DNA of 64,000 nucleotides from Rhabdornis inornatus (GCA_013397075.1 VWZS01010177.1:192945-256944), one strand, 5' to 3'. Counted from the stretch's first letter, positions 22,984 through 35,339 are shown. Made by a program: numbers and translations. Notes: a model not told the origin generated them from the sequence alone.

Positions 22984-25419
22984 AGTCAATGCCATTCCTG
23001 TCTACTGAACTGTTCAACCTTGCTTGTTTTGCAAGAAGTTGTCGGTGTTATAGTGCACCCTGAAGCAATGTCTTTACATCTACAGAGTGACACAAAATAA
23101 AATGAAATGATACACAGTTCAGCAGGATGTGCTGTAATTCTCTTGAGGTGTTTTAAAAGCAATGTAAATAAATGTTCATGTGAGAAATTGCTAACTAGTC
23201 ATTGTTTGAACTGTGTACCTGTTCCTTAGAACTATTTGCATTTAATACAATCAAATAAAATTTATTCAGTTAAGTAGTTTGCCACCTTTTATTTAATGTT
23301 TAATGGTAAGGGTAAACAAATGCTTATATTTATCCTCCCCATCTATACATAGATATGTAGATCTGTAAATTTACAGACACTCACATAGATATCGGACATT
23401 ATTTGGTATCAAATATTGGTTTTCTTAAACTTCTAAAGTTTGCAAACTTGGGATCTTTCAGCAAAAAAATAGCTCTAATTACTTTCAGAGTAAATAAATT
23501 AAATTATTACCCTAAATAATTTCATTAGTACTTTTGTAGTGGATTACTGAGGCTACTTCATAATGTTAGATGAATTATATTTACTTCTGTAAGACTTTAA
23601 TCTGGCTTAAGTGATCCAGTTAATATTCACAGTTCTAGTTTGAATCTTTTTTCCTGAGTCTCTCCATGTGGCCACATCCAAGAGCATATCTAGAGTAAAC
23701 TGAGGAACTCTTCACAGATAGATTGGGATGACTCTGCTGATTTTAATCCAAGGAACATAGGAATTGCTCAGCTATATTTTCTCTTGCAAAACACGAATAA
23801 AATTGGTCTAAGTGTACAGTCCATTACAATTTTCGTTGCAATAGAATAATTTACTAAGGAATTTCAGAGGTAATACTATGATGTCACTGTAATACAAGTA
23901 TTGAATTTACTTTCATGAAAATTTTGCACAAGAAAATATGTTCTAAATTTGCTTCATATTTGAAGTACAATGGCCAAAAAGTTTTGAATTTCACATCCTT
24001 ACAAAGATACTCAACATTTCTACAGGTCTCATACATTTAGCCATAGCATTCATAATGTGAAAATTTCACATTTTGTTTATCACTAAATCCTACTACAACT
24101 TCATGAAAGATTACAAAGAACCACATAAAATGCTTTTTTATCAAGAAAAAGATCTAGTTTGCCCCAGTTACTTTAGTAAATCCAGTTAGCCAGTGATGTT
24201 TGCATGTTTTTCATTCATGTATGTTACTGAAACTGTTTATTATCTACAAGTGTTGCCTAGACAGGATACTGTTCTAAAAATAGGCAAAGAAAGTTAAGAG
24301 GCTTCTTGTATGCAGTCTGTGACTGTCTGGGCAGATAAGTTTTGTAGATTTTCAGTTCTTGCCACCCAATTCAATCATATTTTCTCAATAGCGATTTGCC
24401 TATCAAAATCCCCATGCTACCAAATGTCCCAACCTTTTTTTGCTCTGCTTCCTGGGTGTGAGATCTGTTTTGTGTAAGAAGATTTTCCATTCTGGCCATT
24501 TTGCCCCTATATTGAGTGTTTGAACTTTTCTTAATTTTCAGCATTATTTGGCTGCCATTGATTATTATATATGAACTCTAGCTGCTGGTCAAGAAGGTAG
24601 AGCTCTCCTACAGCCTGTGCGTCTGATTTACCAAATGTCATGGATGCCTTGGAAGCTCAAAAAATTTCAAATTACAATAGATGAACATACTTGAAGAGCT
24701 AAATATATCCCCTGGAAAATCAGCTTATCCCAGCAATTTGGGCAGAAAATTTTAGAATGACACAGAAAACATATATGCTCATTTATGTTTATATTAGCTC
24801 AGAAATGACACATGCCCATTTCTGTTTATTGACTACAATATGCAATTAGGGTGTCTACCTGAGATTTAGACCTCTAACTTAAGGTGCTTAAGATTTTGTG
24901 TATGAATTCTGTTTCCACTTTCAAAATTAATTCTGAACTAATTTAGCTACTCTGAAATAGCATTCAAAATAGACATTGAAATATTCTAGGATATTCAGAA
25001 AGCCAAAATACTATTCTCAAGGTGACATAGTTATTAACCCCAATTTGTCACACTGTTCACATTGTTTATAAGGCTTTACATTGTTATCTTTGTGTTCTTC
25101 AGTATTGTGACAAAAGCCTGCAGAGAAAAAAAACTAAAGCACCACAAAAAAAAAAAAAAGCCTCAAAAATTAAGAAGGAAAGGCTCCAGGGACTGATGGA
25201 AGAATAGTCACAAGATCTTTCTGAGCCTTCACAGACTTTTCTTTGTTATGTTAACATACAAGTTAATTATGGTGGTATCGTATGGTACATTTTGGGTAGG
25301 AGTTATGTTGAGATATGTGGCACAAAGCAATCAGATTCTTGAAGCCAGTTTTGCTACCTCTACAGGAGTCTTAGTGCAAAAGTAGAACTTCTCTGATGAA
25401 ACAGAGAATATCTGACAGT
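22984..25419. other. AT-rich DNA with no recognisable gene
   Basis: No coding or mobile-element signature was recognised. An A run lies at about 25146-25158. Confidence 0.55.
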
Positions 25420-26030
25420 GTCCACCCAAGGGTGTTAAGAGAGCTGGCTGATATCATTGTGAGGCTACTCCCCCTAGTCTTTGACAAGTCATGGAGAAAT
25501 CTCAGAAAATTAAAACAAGACTAATGTTACCTCCATCTACAAGAAGGGATTAAAGATGGATCCAGAAAGTATAAGACACATCACTCTTACTTCATTCCTT
25601 GGGAAGGCTACGTAGGAAAACCTCCCAGGGGCTATCACAAGACATATGAAGCACATGATTGGTTAGAGCCTCCGTGGATTCACCGAGGGAAAATTGTGCT
25701 TGACAAACCAGATGGTCTTCTATGACAAAGTAGTCTGATTGGTTGATGATATGTGATGTTACATGATGTTATGTGATGTTATTTCTCTTTTCCTGCAGAA
25801 ATGGATGCGTTATGGTCTAGACAAGTGTCTGTCTGGTGGGTGGGGAGTTGTCTGACAGGCTGTACCCAGAGAGTGGTGGTAAATAGTTCCTTTCCAAACT
25901 GTCAGCCTGTCACAGGTGGGGCCCCCCAGGATCAATATTTGACCCAATGCTTTTTAGTATCTTTGTAAATGATCAGGATGATGGGATCAAATGCCTATAG
26001 GGAGGTCTTATGGAATCATTCTCTTCATCA
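25420..26030 (+). pseudogene. CR1 LINE ORF2 reverse-transcriptase fragment, motif A lost
   Basis: From 25420 the translation reads VHPRVLRELADIIVRLLPLV, close to the 'HPRVLRELADVIAKPLSIIF' block of CR1 ORF2. There follow remnants of 'GLDGFTKGKSCLTNLVAFYD' (25660-25730). From about 25840, SCLTGCTQRVVVNSS matches 'NWLDGRxQRVVVNG', and at 25918-25965 GAPQDQYLTQCFLVSL is a frameshifted 'GVPQGSVLGPVLFNIF'. The stretch that should encode motif A (DFxKAFDTV) is replaced by three 10-base tandem units (25751-25780) and unrelated bases. Stops and frameshifts are present throughout. It is inactive. Confidence 0.85.
25751..25780. repeat. Short tandem repeat, three 10-base units
   Basis: The units are ATGTGATGTT, ACATGATGTT and ATGTGATGTT, inside the CR1 fragment. 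They occupy the place where the reverse-transcriptase motif A would lie. Confidence 0.85.
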
Positions 26031-26577
26031 TGCAGAGCGAGAGAGGGAGAAAGGTCGATGAAAGTAAGTTTTTGTTCTGTTTTTTTTCGTTGTTGTTGTT
26101 TTGTTGTTTTTTTTTTTTGGTTGATTTTTTTTTGTATTGGGCCTGCTCTGATAACAGAAAAGCTGGAACTTAGGTATATGGAGCTTTCTTCTGGACACTA
26201 TAACAATACTGTGTTATTGACATCAGATGATCACTTTAAATGTTTAGCTTTTTTATTTTCCTTTTTTTTTTTCCCATATAAAAGCTATGAATGTCTACTT
26301 GAGCAAATATGCTTCAACCTTGACATATCTGCTGCTTCTTGCAGTCATTTATTACCATGGCCAGCCTACACCCATTTGTTTAACTGATTTTAGCTTTTCT
26401 GGCAGCAGTGGCGTGTCTGGATTCAAGATTATGCAATATTAAAACCACTTTTGCTTTTTTGAGATAAGCTTTGGTTTCATTGAGATACTACTAGATAAAC
26501 CAATGTAGCTCTGGCTTCCTTTTACTGATTAAATCTTGTAGACTTTCTTGAAAGAGGGAGTCTTTTTACAAGACTTG
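26031..26577. other. T-rich stretch between CR1 pieces
   Basis: A T-rich tract with GTT units (about 26072-26136) and another T run at about 26262-26272 are present. No CR1 or coding similarity was recognised, so it separates two CR1 fragments in the same orientation. Confidence 0.55.
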
Positions 26578-26850
26578 TGATCAGATGAGGGGCAATGGTT
26601 TTATATAGAAAGATTTAAACCAGATATAAGGAAGAAATTCTTTATGAGGAGGGCAGTGAAACATTGGAACAGGTTGCCCAGAGAGGTTGTGGATTTCCCA
26701 TTCTTGGAAGTATTCAAGGCCAGGTTGGATGGAGCTTTGGGCAGCCTGGTCTAGTGAAGGATGTCCCTGCCCATGGCAGGAGAATTCGAACTAGATGATC
26801 TTTAAAGGCTTATTCTAACACAAACCATTCTATGATATTGTAATTCTACA
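26578..26850 (+). repeat. CR1 LINE 3' end
   Basis: In order, the sequence shows AAGGAAGAAATTCTTTATGA, GAACAGGTTGCCCAGAGAGG, AGGCCAGGTTGGATGGAGCT and TGGGCAGCCTGGTCTAGTGA, then CCCTGCCCATGGCAGG, GAACTAGATGATCTTTAAAG and a tail with CATTCTATGATATTG. This is a clear CR1 3' region up to the ATTCTATG tail. It may be the end of the same insertion as the fragment at 25420-26030, with the C-terminal coding part replaced or deleted between them. Confidence 0.92.
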
Positions 26851-27144
26851 TTCTAATTATCTCCTTTCTTAAACATTTCAGAAAGCAATGCCACTCAGAT
26901 TGTCTCATATAGGTTTTAATTTTTGTGGGTGTTTGTATCTGGAAGTACATACGTTAAAACATAATTTTATGGACTCAGTGATGAAGTCCTAGCAATATCC
27001 TTTGATCAGTTTGGATCAAGATTTTAGTTTACATTTAATGTTTTTGTAGGAACTTACAATAACTTCCATAACTGTGTATAGATGCGTAGAACAAGTTGTT
27101 CAGTGATATTTGAAACCACAAGACCAAATCCCTGTTCCCATTGT

Positions 27145-27314
27145 TAAAGGCAAAGAGTGGGGAATTGTGCTCTTTGTAAGGGAGTGGCTGCACTGCGTGG
27201 AGCTCTGCCTAGGAGCAGGAGCTGAGCCAGCTGAGAGCTGGTGAGTAAGGATTAGAGGGCACTCTGACACTCACTGTAGGAGTGTCCTGCAGACAGTCTG
27301 ACAATGAAGAATAG
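27145..27314 (+). pseudogene. CR1 LINE endonuclease-domain fragment
   Basis: Bases 27152 onwards translate as KEWGIVLFVREWLHCVELCL, then GAGAEPAESW, a stop, and VRIRGH. This matches the 'GGVALYVRxGLxCxELCLG...EPxESLWVRIKG' region of the apurinic endonuclease domain at the N-terminal part of CR1 ORF2. It lies downstream of a CR1 3' end, so it must derive from a separate insertion. The fragment stops near a single N at 27315. Confidence 0.72.
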
Positions 27315-27395
27315 NCGTGCTGTTTTATTTTTCAGTCTGTCCAGAAATACATAGTAGTATTCTCTTCAAAATTACATTAATATAGAAAAAATGAG

Positions 27396-28207
27396 AGAAA
27401 AATGAAAATAAGAAAATGTGAATATGAGTTGTCAGATTTCATGCTGGAAAACATGGAATAAGGTCAACAAAAGGTTACCTGCCAAGGTCTGGAAAGTTGC
27501 TGAGTTATTAAGAATGACAAATTGCTGACCATATTGCATTTTATTGGATATGTGACACCCAGTAGGAAACTCCTGCTCCGCCACATGCCAAATGGAACTG
27601 ATATAATTATATTGTTCCCTCTTGTGTTAAAAATCCCATCTATCCATCTTCAGCCAAATTCCACCCACCATGTAATAGTTTTAACAAACTCCTCCCTTTT
27701 TTTTTTTCCCCCTCCCCTGATTCTGAGGTCCTCACAGTTTTATTGTATTTTGTCACTTTTAGAAATCTGTTACTGAGGTCCTTGGGAAAAATTCTGCATT
27801 TCCAGTTCAACTATGATTCTAAAGTCAGGCTTACCAAGCAAATTCATTGAACCTGCAAGCAGAAATATGAATGTCTGCACAGAAAAAAAAGGCCGATTGC
27901 AATGAGAAAGAGTCGCCATTTGGTCCTGCTTTCCAAAACTGGCCAGAGACACATCTTCTGGCATGGCATTTTTGGGCTCCAAGTAGAGGAATTAAAACTC
28001 TGAGAACCAAGGTGTGCTCTCAGTGGTCTAAGTATAAATAGTGCTTCTGGGGGGGGTAGGTAGCTACTCTAGATATGATTTTGTACGATTGGCATGTGCA
28101 GAAAAAATACCCTCTCATATAAAAGTCAAGAAAGCTGTGGAATTTGGTGGCATGCCTCAAGTTTGAGTACCCTTTTGAGCTCACACAGTCCTTAATTCTT
28201 GTCTGGT
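27396..28207. repeat. 812-base tandem duplication, copy 1
   Basis: The segment starts AGAAAAATGAAAATAAGAAA and ends CCTTAATTCTTGTCTGGT. It recurs at 28209-29020 after a single N (28208). The two differences I saw are in a homopolymer (11 T versus TTTTTATTTTTT near 27697) and GATTCTAAAG versus GATTTAAAG near 27816, leaving both copies the same length. No gene was recognised inside it. Confidence 0.95.
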
Positions 28208-28208
28208 N

Positions 28209-29020
28209 AGAAAAATGAAAATAAGAAAATGTGAATATGAGTTGTCAGATTTCATGCTGGAAAACATGGAATAAGGTCAACAAAAGGTTACCTGCCAAGG
28301 TCTGGAAAGTTGCTGAGTTATTAAGAATGACAAATTGCTGACCATATTGCATTTTATTGGATATGTGACACCCAGTAGGAAACTCCTGCTCCGCCACATG
28401 CCAAATGGAACTGATATAATTATATTGTTCCCTCTTGTGTTAAAAATCCCATCTATCCATCTTCAGCCAAATTCCACCCACCATGTAATAGTTTTAACAA
28501 ACTCCTCCCTTTTTATTTTTTCCCCCTCCCCTGATTCTGAGGTCCTCACAGTTTTATTGTATTTTGTCACTTTTAGAAATCTGTTACTGAGGTCCTTGGG
28601 AAAAATTCTGCATTTCCAGTTCAACTATGATTTAAAGTCAGGCTTACCAAGCAAATTCATTGAACCTGCAAGCAGAAATATGAATGTCTGCACAGAAAAA
28701 AAAGGCCGATTGCAATGAGAAAGAGTCGCCATTTGGTCCTGCTTTCCAAAACTGGCCAGAGACACATCTTCTGGCATGGCATTTTTGGGCTCCAAGTAGA
28801 GGAATTAAAACTCTGAGAACCAAGGTGTGCTCTCAGTGGTCTAAGTATAAATAGTGCTTCTGGGGGGGGTAGGTAGCTACTCTAGATATGATTTTGTACG
28901 ATTGGCATGTGCAGAAAAAATACCCTCTCATATAAAAGTCAAGAAAGCTGTGGAATTTGGTGGCATGCCTCAAGTTTGAGTACCCTTTTGAGCTCACACA
29001 GTCCTTAATTCTTGTCTGGT
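28209..29020. repeat. 812-base tandem duplication, copy 2
   Basis: This is the second copy of the segment at 27396-28207. It continues without a break into unique sequence (CTTTGCTTAGAGC) at 29021. A TATAAATA sequence at about 28847 and a G run at about 28863-28870 are present in both copies and have no other promoter features around them. Confidence 0.95.
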
Positions 29021-32000
29021 CTTTGCTTAGAGCATTTTTATTCAGGATACCTGTTTGTCACTTTATTTAGTACTGCTGTACTTTAGTAAGGAGTCTGCAG
29101 GGAATGCATAAATATAATATTTGCTTTATTTTTTCCAAAGCAACAGAATTACACACAGCTGTAACTTGTAAATCTATTGGCCCAGTTTGGGGAGTTTTTA
29201 CTGTTCTGATGAACGTTTAAATTTGAAACTTTTTTTTTCCTATTAGATACATCTGGTTTGTTACTAGATCTATAAGAATAAACATTTCATACTTTGCAAC
29301 AAAAAAGATACCATCTCTGTTTTTACAAGAAATGCCCATGATGTTGAGCAAATATATTGATTTGTTCAGAGCTTTGTGTGATTTTTATTTTATCCTTTTC
29401 CATACTGAACTCTGTTTCTAGTCAATTTATGCATAAAAATAAACTTCTTCAAAAAAAGAAAAGAACTTGAATAATATAGATTATATTACTGGCAGTTATT
29501 ACAGTTAAGTGAGTGATTGAATTGGCCTGGCAGTTATTAGTAAATACTCTCTAAAACTACTCATAATAAATATTTAACAAAAATACTTATATCAATCGAT
29601 GCTACTGACATTAGAAGTGATTTATATGAAAATTACTAAAATATAAAACTGAGATCAGAGTCTGGGATTTCAGTTCTAACTTCTTTCTTTAACACTACCT
29701 TGTGAGTTCTGTGGATTTAGTAAATCTGTTATGGATACACAAATAAATACAGGGATAATGAAAGTAAGATCAGCTTTGAAATTATACTTTTGTATAATTT
29801 GTAATTTAATTGCTGGTTTGGATTTTTAATAGAACCATGTCATGATAATTAAAGCTATGTAACACCTTCTTTCAGGTTCAAAATCTAAATATGGACTGTA
29901 TTTTGGAAATGTAATTGCAGACTGATGAGACATTTCATTTATAAAAGTGCTGACAGAATTATACCTGTTGCAGTCTGGCTGTAAACCTTTGTTATATTAT
30001 GATATTCTGTACTTTGAACAAGAAAATGGTCAGAATTTCTTTTCTTGTGCAGGGATGTAGCTCTCTGACTTCTCCCTTAAATTTCTTTTTATTGGATAAT
30101 ATTTATTAGGTTAGACTATATTTTTGAGAAAAATTGAATAATATTAGCCTGCATGTTATAAGTGGTATTAGGCTAGCAATGTTAAAAAAAAAAAAGGCAA
30201 CAAAAAAAACCAGTTTAGTGATAAATATATTGACACACTCCTTTAAGCTGCAAATGTAAATTTTATGAATGTTGTAAGAGCTAGCCTAGATAGACAGCAC
30301 AAGAATATTGGGGGTGGAGACAGAAAACAGAGACAAAAAGAGAGAAAGAAGAAGATGAGGGGATGGGAGACATTAGAGACTGGATATTGATGTTCCTGAG
30401 CCTTCATAAACTGGAGGCATGTTGAAAGCTCTGCCTGTGCCACTGGTCATTAGTGGCATCTTGGGAACCTGGACATACTTTTAGGACTGGCTGAGGTCGC
30501 ATATCACAGAAGCTCTTTGACTTCTGTCTCTTAAAGGAACCTGAAACTTAAATGAAAATTCAACTTGTGAAGCTAAACTCCTTAACTGTATGTACTGCAG
30601 CACTAGGCTTGATTGATTTTTGAATCTGCTGATAGCTGTCTTAAGTCCAAATTTTCAGATGGTCATCTCCAAAGATTGTGTTTATCTGAAAATGAAAACA
30701 GATAACCAGACTTAGATCCTCACTCCCCAATATCTAGACCCAATTGAGTACCTACCCTGCACAACCTTTAGCATTGCTCAGAGCTGCCAGCTGCCACCCT
30801 AACATGACCTGATGTCCTAAAGCTGTCAGTTCTCTGAGAATGTCATGGATGACTTGGATCCTCTTGTTAAGGATGAGATATTTATGAATAAGCAGTTGAA
30901 GTGAGTCTCCAGCAGATGTGCCCTTTCCTCTTGCAGCAACCTAAATATGAGTGCTGAACAAACATCATGGTGTAGTTACTCATTAATCCATCGGTGCCTA
31001 GTGCCGTGGGAGATACACTGTCTTGGGCTGCCTGAAGCCTGCCACCACTTCAGTACAACACAGGTAGCCCAAAGGCACTGCACCACATCCCACAGCCCTG
31101 AGTAGATGCCTCTTATAACATAGGATGTCCAAAAGGGCAGCCATGCTGATTTTTGGCTAACTGCACTGTCTCATTTTGGGTGAAGACAGTTGTACAGTTG
31201 TACTCCATTGACTAGGATTCGTTGTGTAAGAATCCTAGATTCTGAGCTAGTATTTCCTATGAAAATATGAGTGTAGCTATTTGGTGTTATAGTGTTAGTA
31301 TATGCAATCTACAGCTGAAATCTACCTCTTTGATTTTCAATCAAAGAAATTGTATCTACATGCTGAAAGCTTCCAGGTCAGCTGCTAGGATACCTCTGAA
31401 AATTCCATTTCCCATGTTAATACATGCAAATAAAATTGGAATAAAACCTTATTGAAAAATAACCCTGAATAAAAAAAAAGTAGACCGCTCTTATTTTTAC
31501 ATTTTTTCTTTTAAATTCTATTTATTTTCATTGTGATTTTAGCAAAATGCTAAAGAAACAATCCTTAATTAAAAAAAAAAAAAAACAACAAAAAACCAAC
31601 CAACCAACAACAACAACAAACAACAACAACAACAAAAAAAAAAACCGCAAAGAACCTCAGCTAACCAACCAAAACTAAACTCCAAACTGGAAAGTCCATT
31701 ATGTGCAATTGTAGTTTAGTGTTTGTTGCTAAGAAGCTTTTTTCTTTCTGAACCATCATGTTTCACTTGTTTGCTTTGCTTATCACAAATAAAACATTAG
31801 GAATCACATACTGCACAAAAAGATGTTTAAACACAACAAATGCAATACTGAATACTCGATCTGGAGGAACTATCGAAGAGAGAGTTTTCTTTACATAAAA
31901 GTCTTTGTTTGAGTCAAATTCTGGTGCCACCACCTTTATTAATTTTTGGTTTATAGTATTTGTATTGACTATTAGATGATACTGTAGACAATATAAGTTA

Positions 32001-32635
32001 ATAGTGTCTTAAAATAATTGGATAGTTTTTGTAAAAAAAGAATTTCAAAAGTATAAATAAAAATTAGTTCAAACTAAATTATCAATATATCTTTATTAGA
32101 TACTTATGTCTCATTTCCCTTTGGGATCTTAGAAATTCTGCTGTCTGGCAGTAGTCCAGTCTTCTTTTGTGTTCCTTTTGCTTTTCCTATCTAACTTCTG
32201 TTTCTCTTCTCCTTCCTCTTATTAATTTTCTATTCTAATTTTAATTTACCCTTTGATTTTTTATTTTTTCCGTCCCCACCCACATTCTCCTTCCTTCCTT
32301 CAATAGACGTCCTTTTTTTGTTCATCAATAGTTACTCCATGCAAACATGAAAAGTGTTATTTATTAGCTATGTCTTAGGTACTAAATATCTGAAACACTT
32401 TTTCAGAAGTCCTTAAATATTCCTGGTTTTATTTATAGTAAGCAGTTTAATAATCCAGTCTTGTGGACTGGATGCAGTATTTGCACATACACATTTTTAG
32501 GAATGTCACCTCATTGAGTGCAAGATGCCAGTGTGGCACAACATTGTTTTAAAAGCTCTATTTCTTTGTGGGTGAACTAGATATAACACTTAATGTCTTT
32601 CCAAATATGAACTAATATGAAGATTTAATATTCTG
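29021..32635. other. AT-rich DNA with no recognisable gene
   Basis: No coding or mobile element was recognised. The stretch has a purine-rich part (about 30305-30365), a somewhat GC-richer part at about 30700-31160 with no identified content, an A/CAA tract (31569-31645) and a pyrimidine-rich part (about 32160-32305). Confidence 0.5.
31569..31645. repeat. A-rich tract with CAA and CCAA units
   Basis: A run of A is followed by CCAA and then CAA units and a second A run. It is a simple repeat. Confidence 0.85.
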
Positions 32636-33204
32636 TGTTACGAACAAGTTCGCAAGTTTGTTCTGTTAATGTTCTGTTAACTGTGGAAAACACACTGTTT
32701 TTATGTTAATTGTTACTATTGTTCTGTTCTGGTTCTCACTCCCTGGAATTGCCTTGCCCTTATGCCCTTTCCCCTCCTCATCGGGTAATGCCATCACTGC
32801 CCCCAAAACGGTGCCTGGCAAATAAGAAAACCGCAAGTGCTCATGGGACACAATTCAGCACTAAAAAACCCCTAAAAACAACAAGCCAATATAACATCGA
32901 AAACTAAAAATTGTACTCCCAAGTAAGGAAAACAGTGAAGAAGATGAAATCACCAACCAGGGCTCTTTAGTCTTGTCACCATGACCCGAGACCCCTGGAC
33001 TACAAGTCAGCCAGTGTTTTCTTGGGAACTCCTGTGAGAATAGAAGGCCCAGCTCTGCTGCACAGCAAAGCTGAATTTCTCCTTCTCTGGATCCTCCATC
33101 AGGAGCAGTGATGGTGCATGTGACACTTCGGGCCCCCACCCAGAGCTGATTTCTCAATAAAGGCATTAAAAAGGAGTGGGTCCCTTTGCCCTTTATTTAT
33201 TTCG
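32636..33204 (+). mobile_element. Solo LTR of an endogenous retrovirus
   Basis: A block of about 569 bases stands out by composition from its AT-rich flanks. It begins TGTTACGAACAAGTTCGCAA, the TG start expected of an LTR, and carries a polyadenylation signal AATAAA at 33156-33161, about 45 bases from its right end. The five bases TTCTG flank it on both sides (32631-32635 and 33205-33209), consistent with a target-site duplication. It ends TTATTTCG rather than the canonical CA. If the left end TGTTACGAA was once mirrored on the right, the last few bases (TAACA) are missing. No gag, pol or env sequence and no second LTR are next to it, so it is a solo LTR left by recombination. A 5-base duplication fits an ERVL-type element, but the family is inferred, not proven. 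Confidence 0.72.
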
Positions 33205-34922
33205 TTCTGTAGTGCATACTTACTGATGCCTTGGGAAAGTCAGAATCTACTCCAGCTTAAAATGCCTCCTGTTTTCTACAGACTCATCCCACCATGGCCC
33301 TAGCAAGGAGCAGAATAGCAGTTATCTTTTAGCATTCTGTGTGTTTGTCAGTGGTGACGCAGAAACATTTTTTTTTGATTGTCAGCAGTGACAACCAGGA
33401 GAAACTTGCCTGGGCTTGCCACACACACCTACTTCAATTCCCTGGTAAGGGGGTGTTTGAGACATGCCTTCCTGACTTCTTCAGTAGTGTGGCCTGAAAT
33501 GGAGATCAGGTGCTTTGTATTAGTGAGGATAAATGTTGACAAACTGAGATTTGCTTGGGAAATTGATTAGGAGCACATGAAATCTTAAAAGATTTATATA
33601 TATGCATGTATATTTGCAACTTAAACTTTTTATACGTAGAAAAATTTATATACAGCTTTATACTTATATATATCTCCTGTAGTTACATATGTATATGTAC
33701 ATGCTTCTTGGTATAACCTTACTGCCTCTTGCTTGTGTTTGCCCCAGATACAGAAAGCAAATAGGACTTGACATGCATATGAGGCATAGCGAATTTCAAG
33801 ATACTCTAAGGATGCAGATTTTTAGAGTACTTAAGTTATTTTTTTTAACCGCAAGCCCTCCTTGCTCATAACTATAATGACATTGGTGCTCTGATATAAT
33901 ATCTCATTGGTTGTGTGAAGCTTAGAGTGTTGGTATAATCCCTGATTTCAGAATTTGTCTACTCTGTGTCTGCTGGCTCTAAGGAAACTGAACAATGCTG
34001 AGTTGTATTTCTGATTTTAGTCTTATTCTGGAACTGAATTTGCACTTCATCCTGAGTTTTATTACTCTATTGCAAACCACATTTATCTCCGGTAAAGATG
34101 TGCAAGGCAAGGTATGCATGTGTGGTGGAGAGCTGAGGATGGGTAAAGAAATGGAGGAAATTATTTTTGTAATGGTTTCTGAATGTCATGATGCTTCTGC
34201 TAATATAGCTGTATTTCAGTTTCTGCTGAAGTTCACTGGAAAAGAGTTTACTTGAAAGAGTTTTGTCCAATGCTTTCCACATTACTATAATGTAAACTTG
34301 AGTGTCTTTTATAAATTGTAGGGTTAACTGATTTTCTAGCAATTGGAAAGAAAGTGCTTACTACAAAACTGCTCATCTATGAGTACTTGTGAAGCCTAAA
34401 TCCTTGATAATATTTTCCAGCTCAAAACATTTTCCCATGTGTTTAGACACCTTGTGTTTTGGTGCTGATGTATAACAGTAGGCATGGCATAACACTGCTT
34501 GTTTGCTGCATTATCTGTTAACTGGGATGCTAGACTGTCTGTCTGACTAACATAATCCCACTGCTCAATTAGAAATAAAGTGCAATTCTTGTGATCTTTG
34601 AAAGTAACTACTGCTCTTTTCCTCTCATGAGCAGGTTTCCCCAAATAACTTTGCCTTCTAAACTCCAAAGCTCATAATTTTGTTTTTTTACCTCATCAAT
34701 ATCTAATTTTTTATCACTTTTTTTTTTGTAAAAGGAGAATAGAAATTTTCTTATATTTGTGAGCTTTACAAGTTTAAATCAAATATAGTAATTGAAGTCA
34801 GTGAGGCTTTTGCCACCTGGTTTTCTCCCTCAAAATTTTACTTCTGGCCAAAGACAAAAAATCATCATATTGGCAATTCAGGCTCCTAACAGAACAGCTG
34901 TTAAGAAGGAGATAAGCAAAAG

Positions 34923-34983
34923 GAATTATTAAATGAATTATTTAATCCTTAAATAATCCATTAAATAATTAATTATTAAATTC
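34923..34983. repeat. AT-rich inverted repeat
   Basis: The core is ATTATTTAA-TCC-TTAAATAAT, a perfect 9-base stem with a 3-base loop (about 34937-34957). The flanks GAATTATTAAATGA on the left and AATTATTAAATTC on the right extend an imperfect pairing. All bases are A/T apart from the loop and a few others. Confidence 0.7.
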
Positions 34984-35339
34984 TTATTTTGTAGGAGGCT
35001 TTTTGAACAAAAAGAATGCTCAGCACTGAAGTTTTGTGTTATTCTATTATCCTTGCTTAAGTTCTTTGTTTTAGTGTTCAGAAGACATCTCTTTCAAACT
35101 ATGTCTCAAAAAAAAAAAAGTGAAACTGCTTCAGTGAAAATGTAGGACACCTCGTTGCAATTAGACTTAAACTCAGTTTTATTTTGTTTTCATACTTGGT
35201 CTCAAAGTGTTTCTGTTCAAGAAAGGTTTTTTTTTCATACTTGAACAGATTTCAGTTCTCATTGGAAAGCTAGTTTTAGAAAAGTTATTTTGAATCAATG
35301 AAAACAAGTAAATATTAGAAAAGGAGAAATCCATCTGAG

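Noticed and set aside
27522..28718. Two copies of the same hypothetical protein (84 and 127 codons)
   Set aside because: They are the same frame seen in the two copies of an apparent assembly duplication. The length difference comes from a one-base change in a T run.
28846..28870. TATAAATA followed by a G run, promoter-like
   Set aside because: There is no downstream gene or other core-promoter feature. It is also present in the duplicated copy at about 28035.
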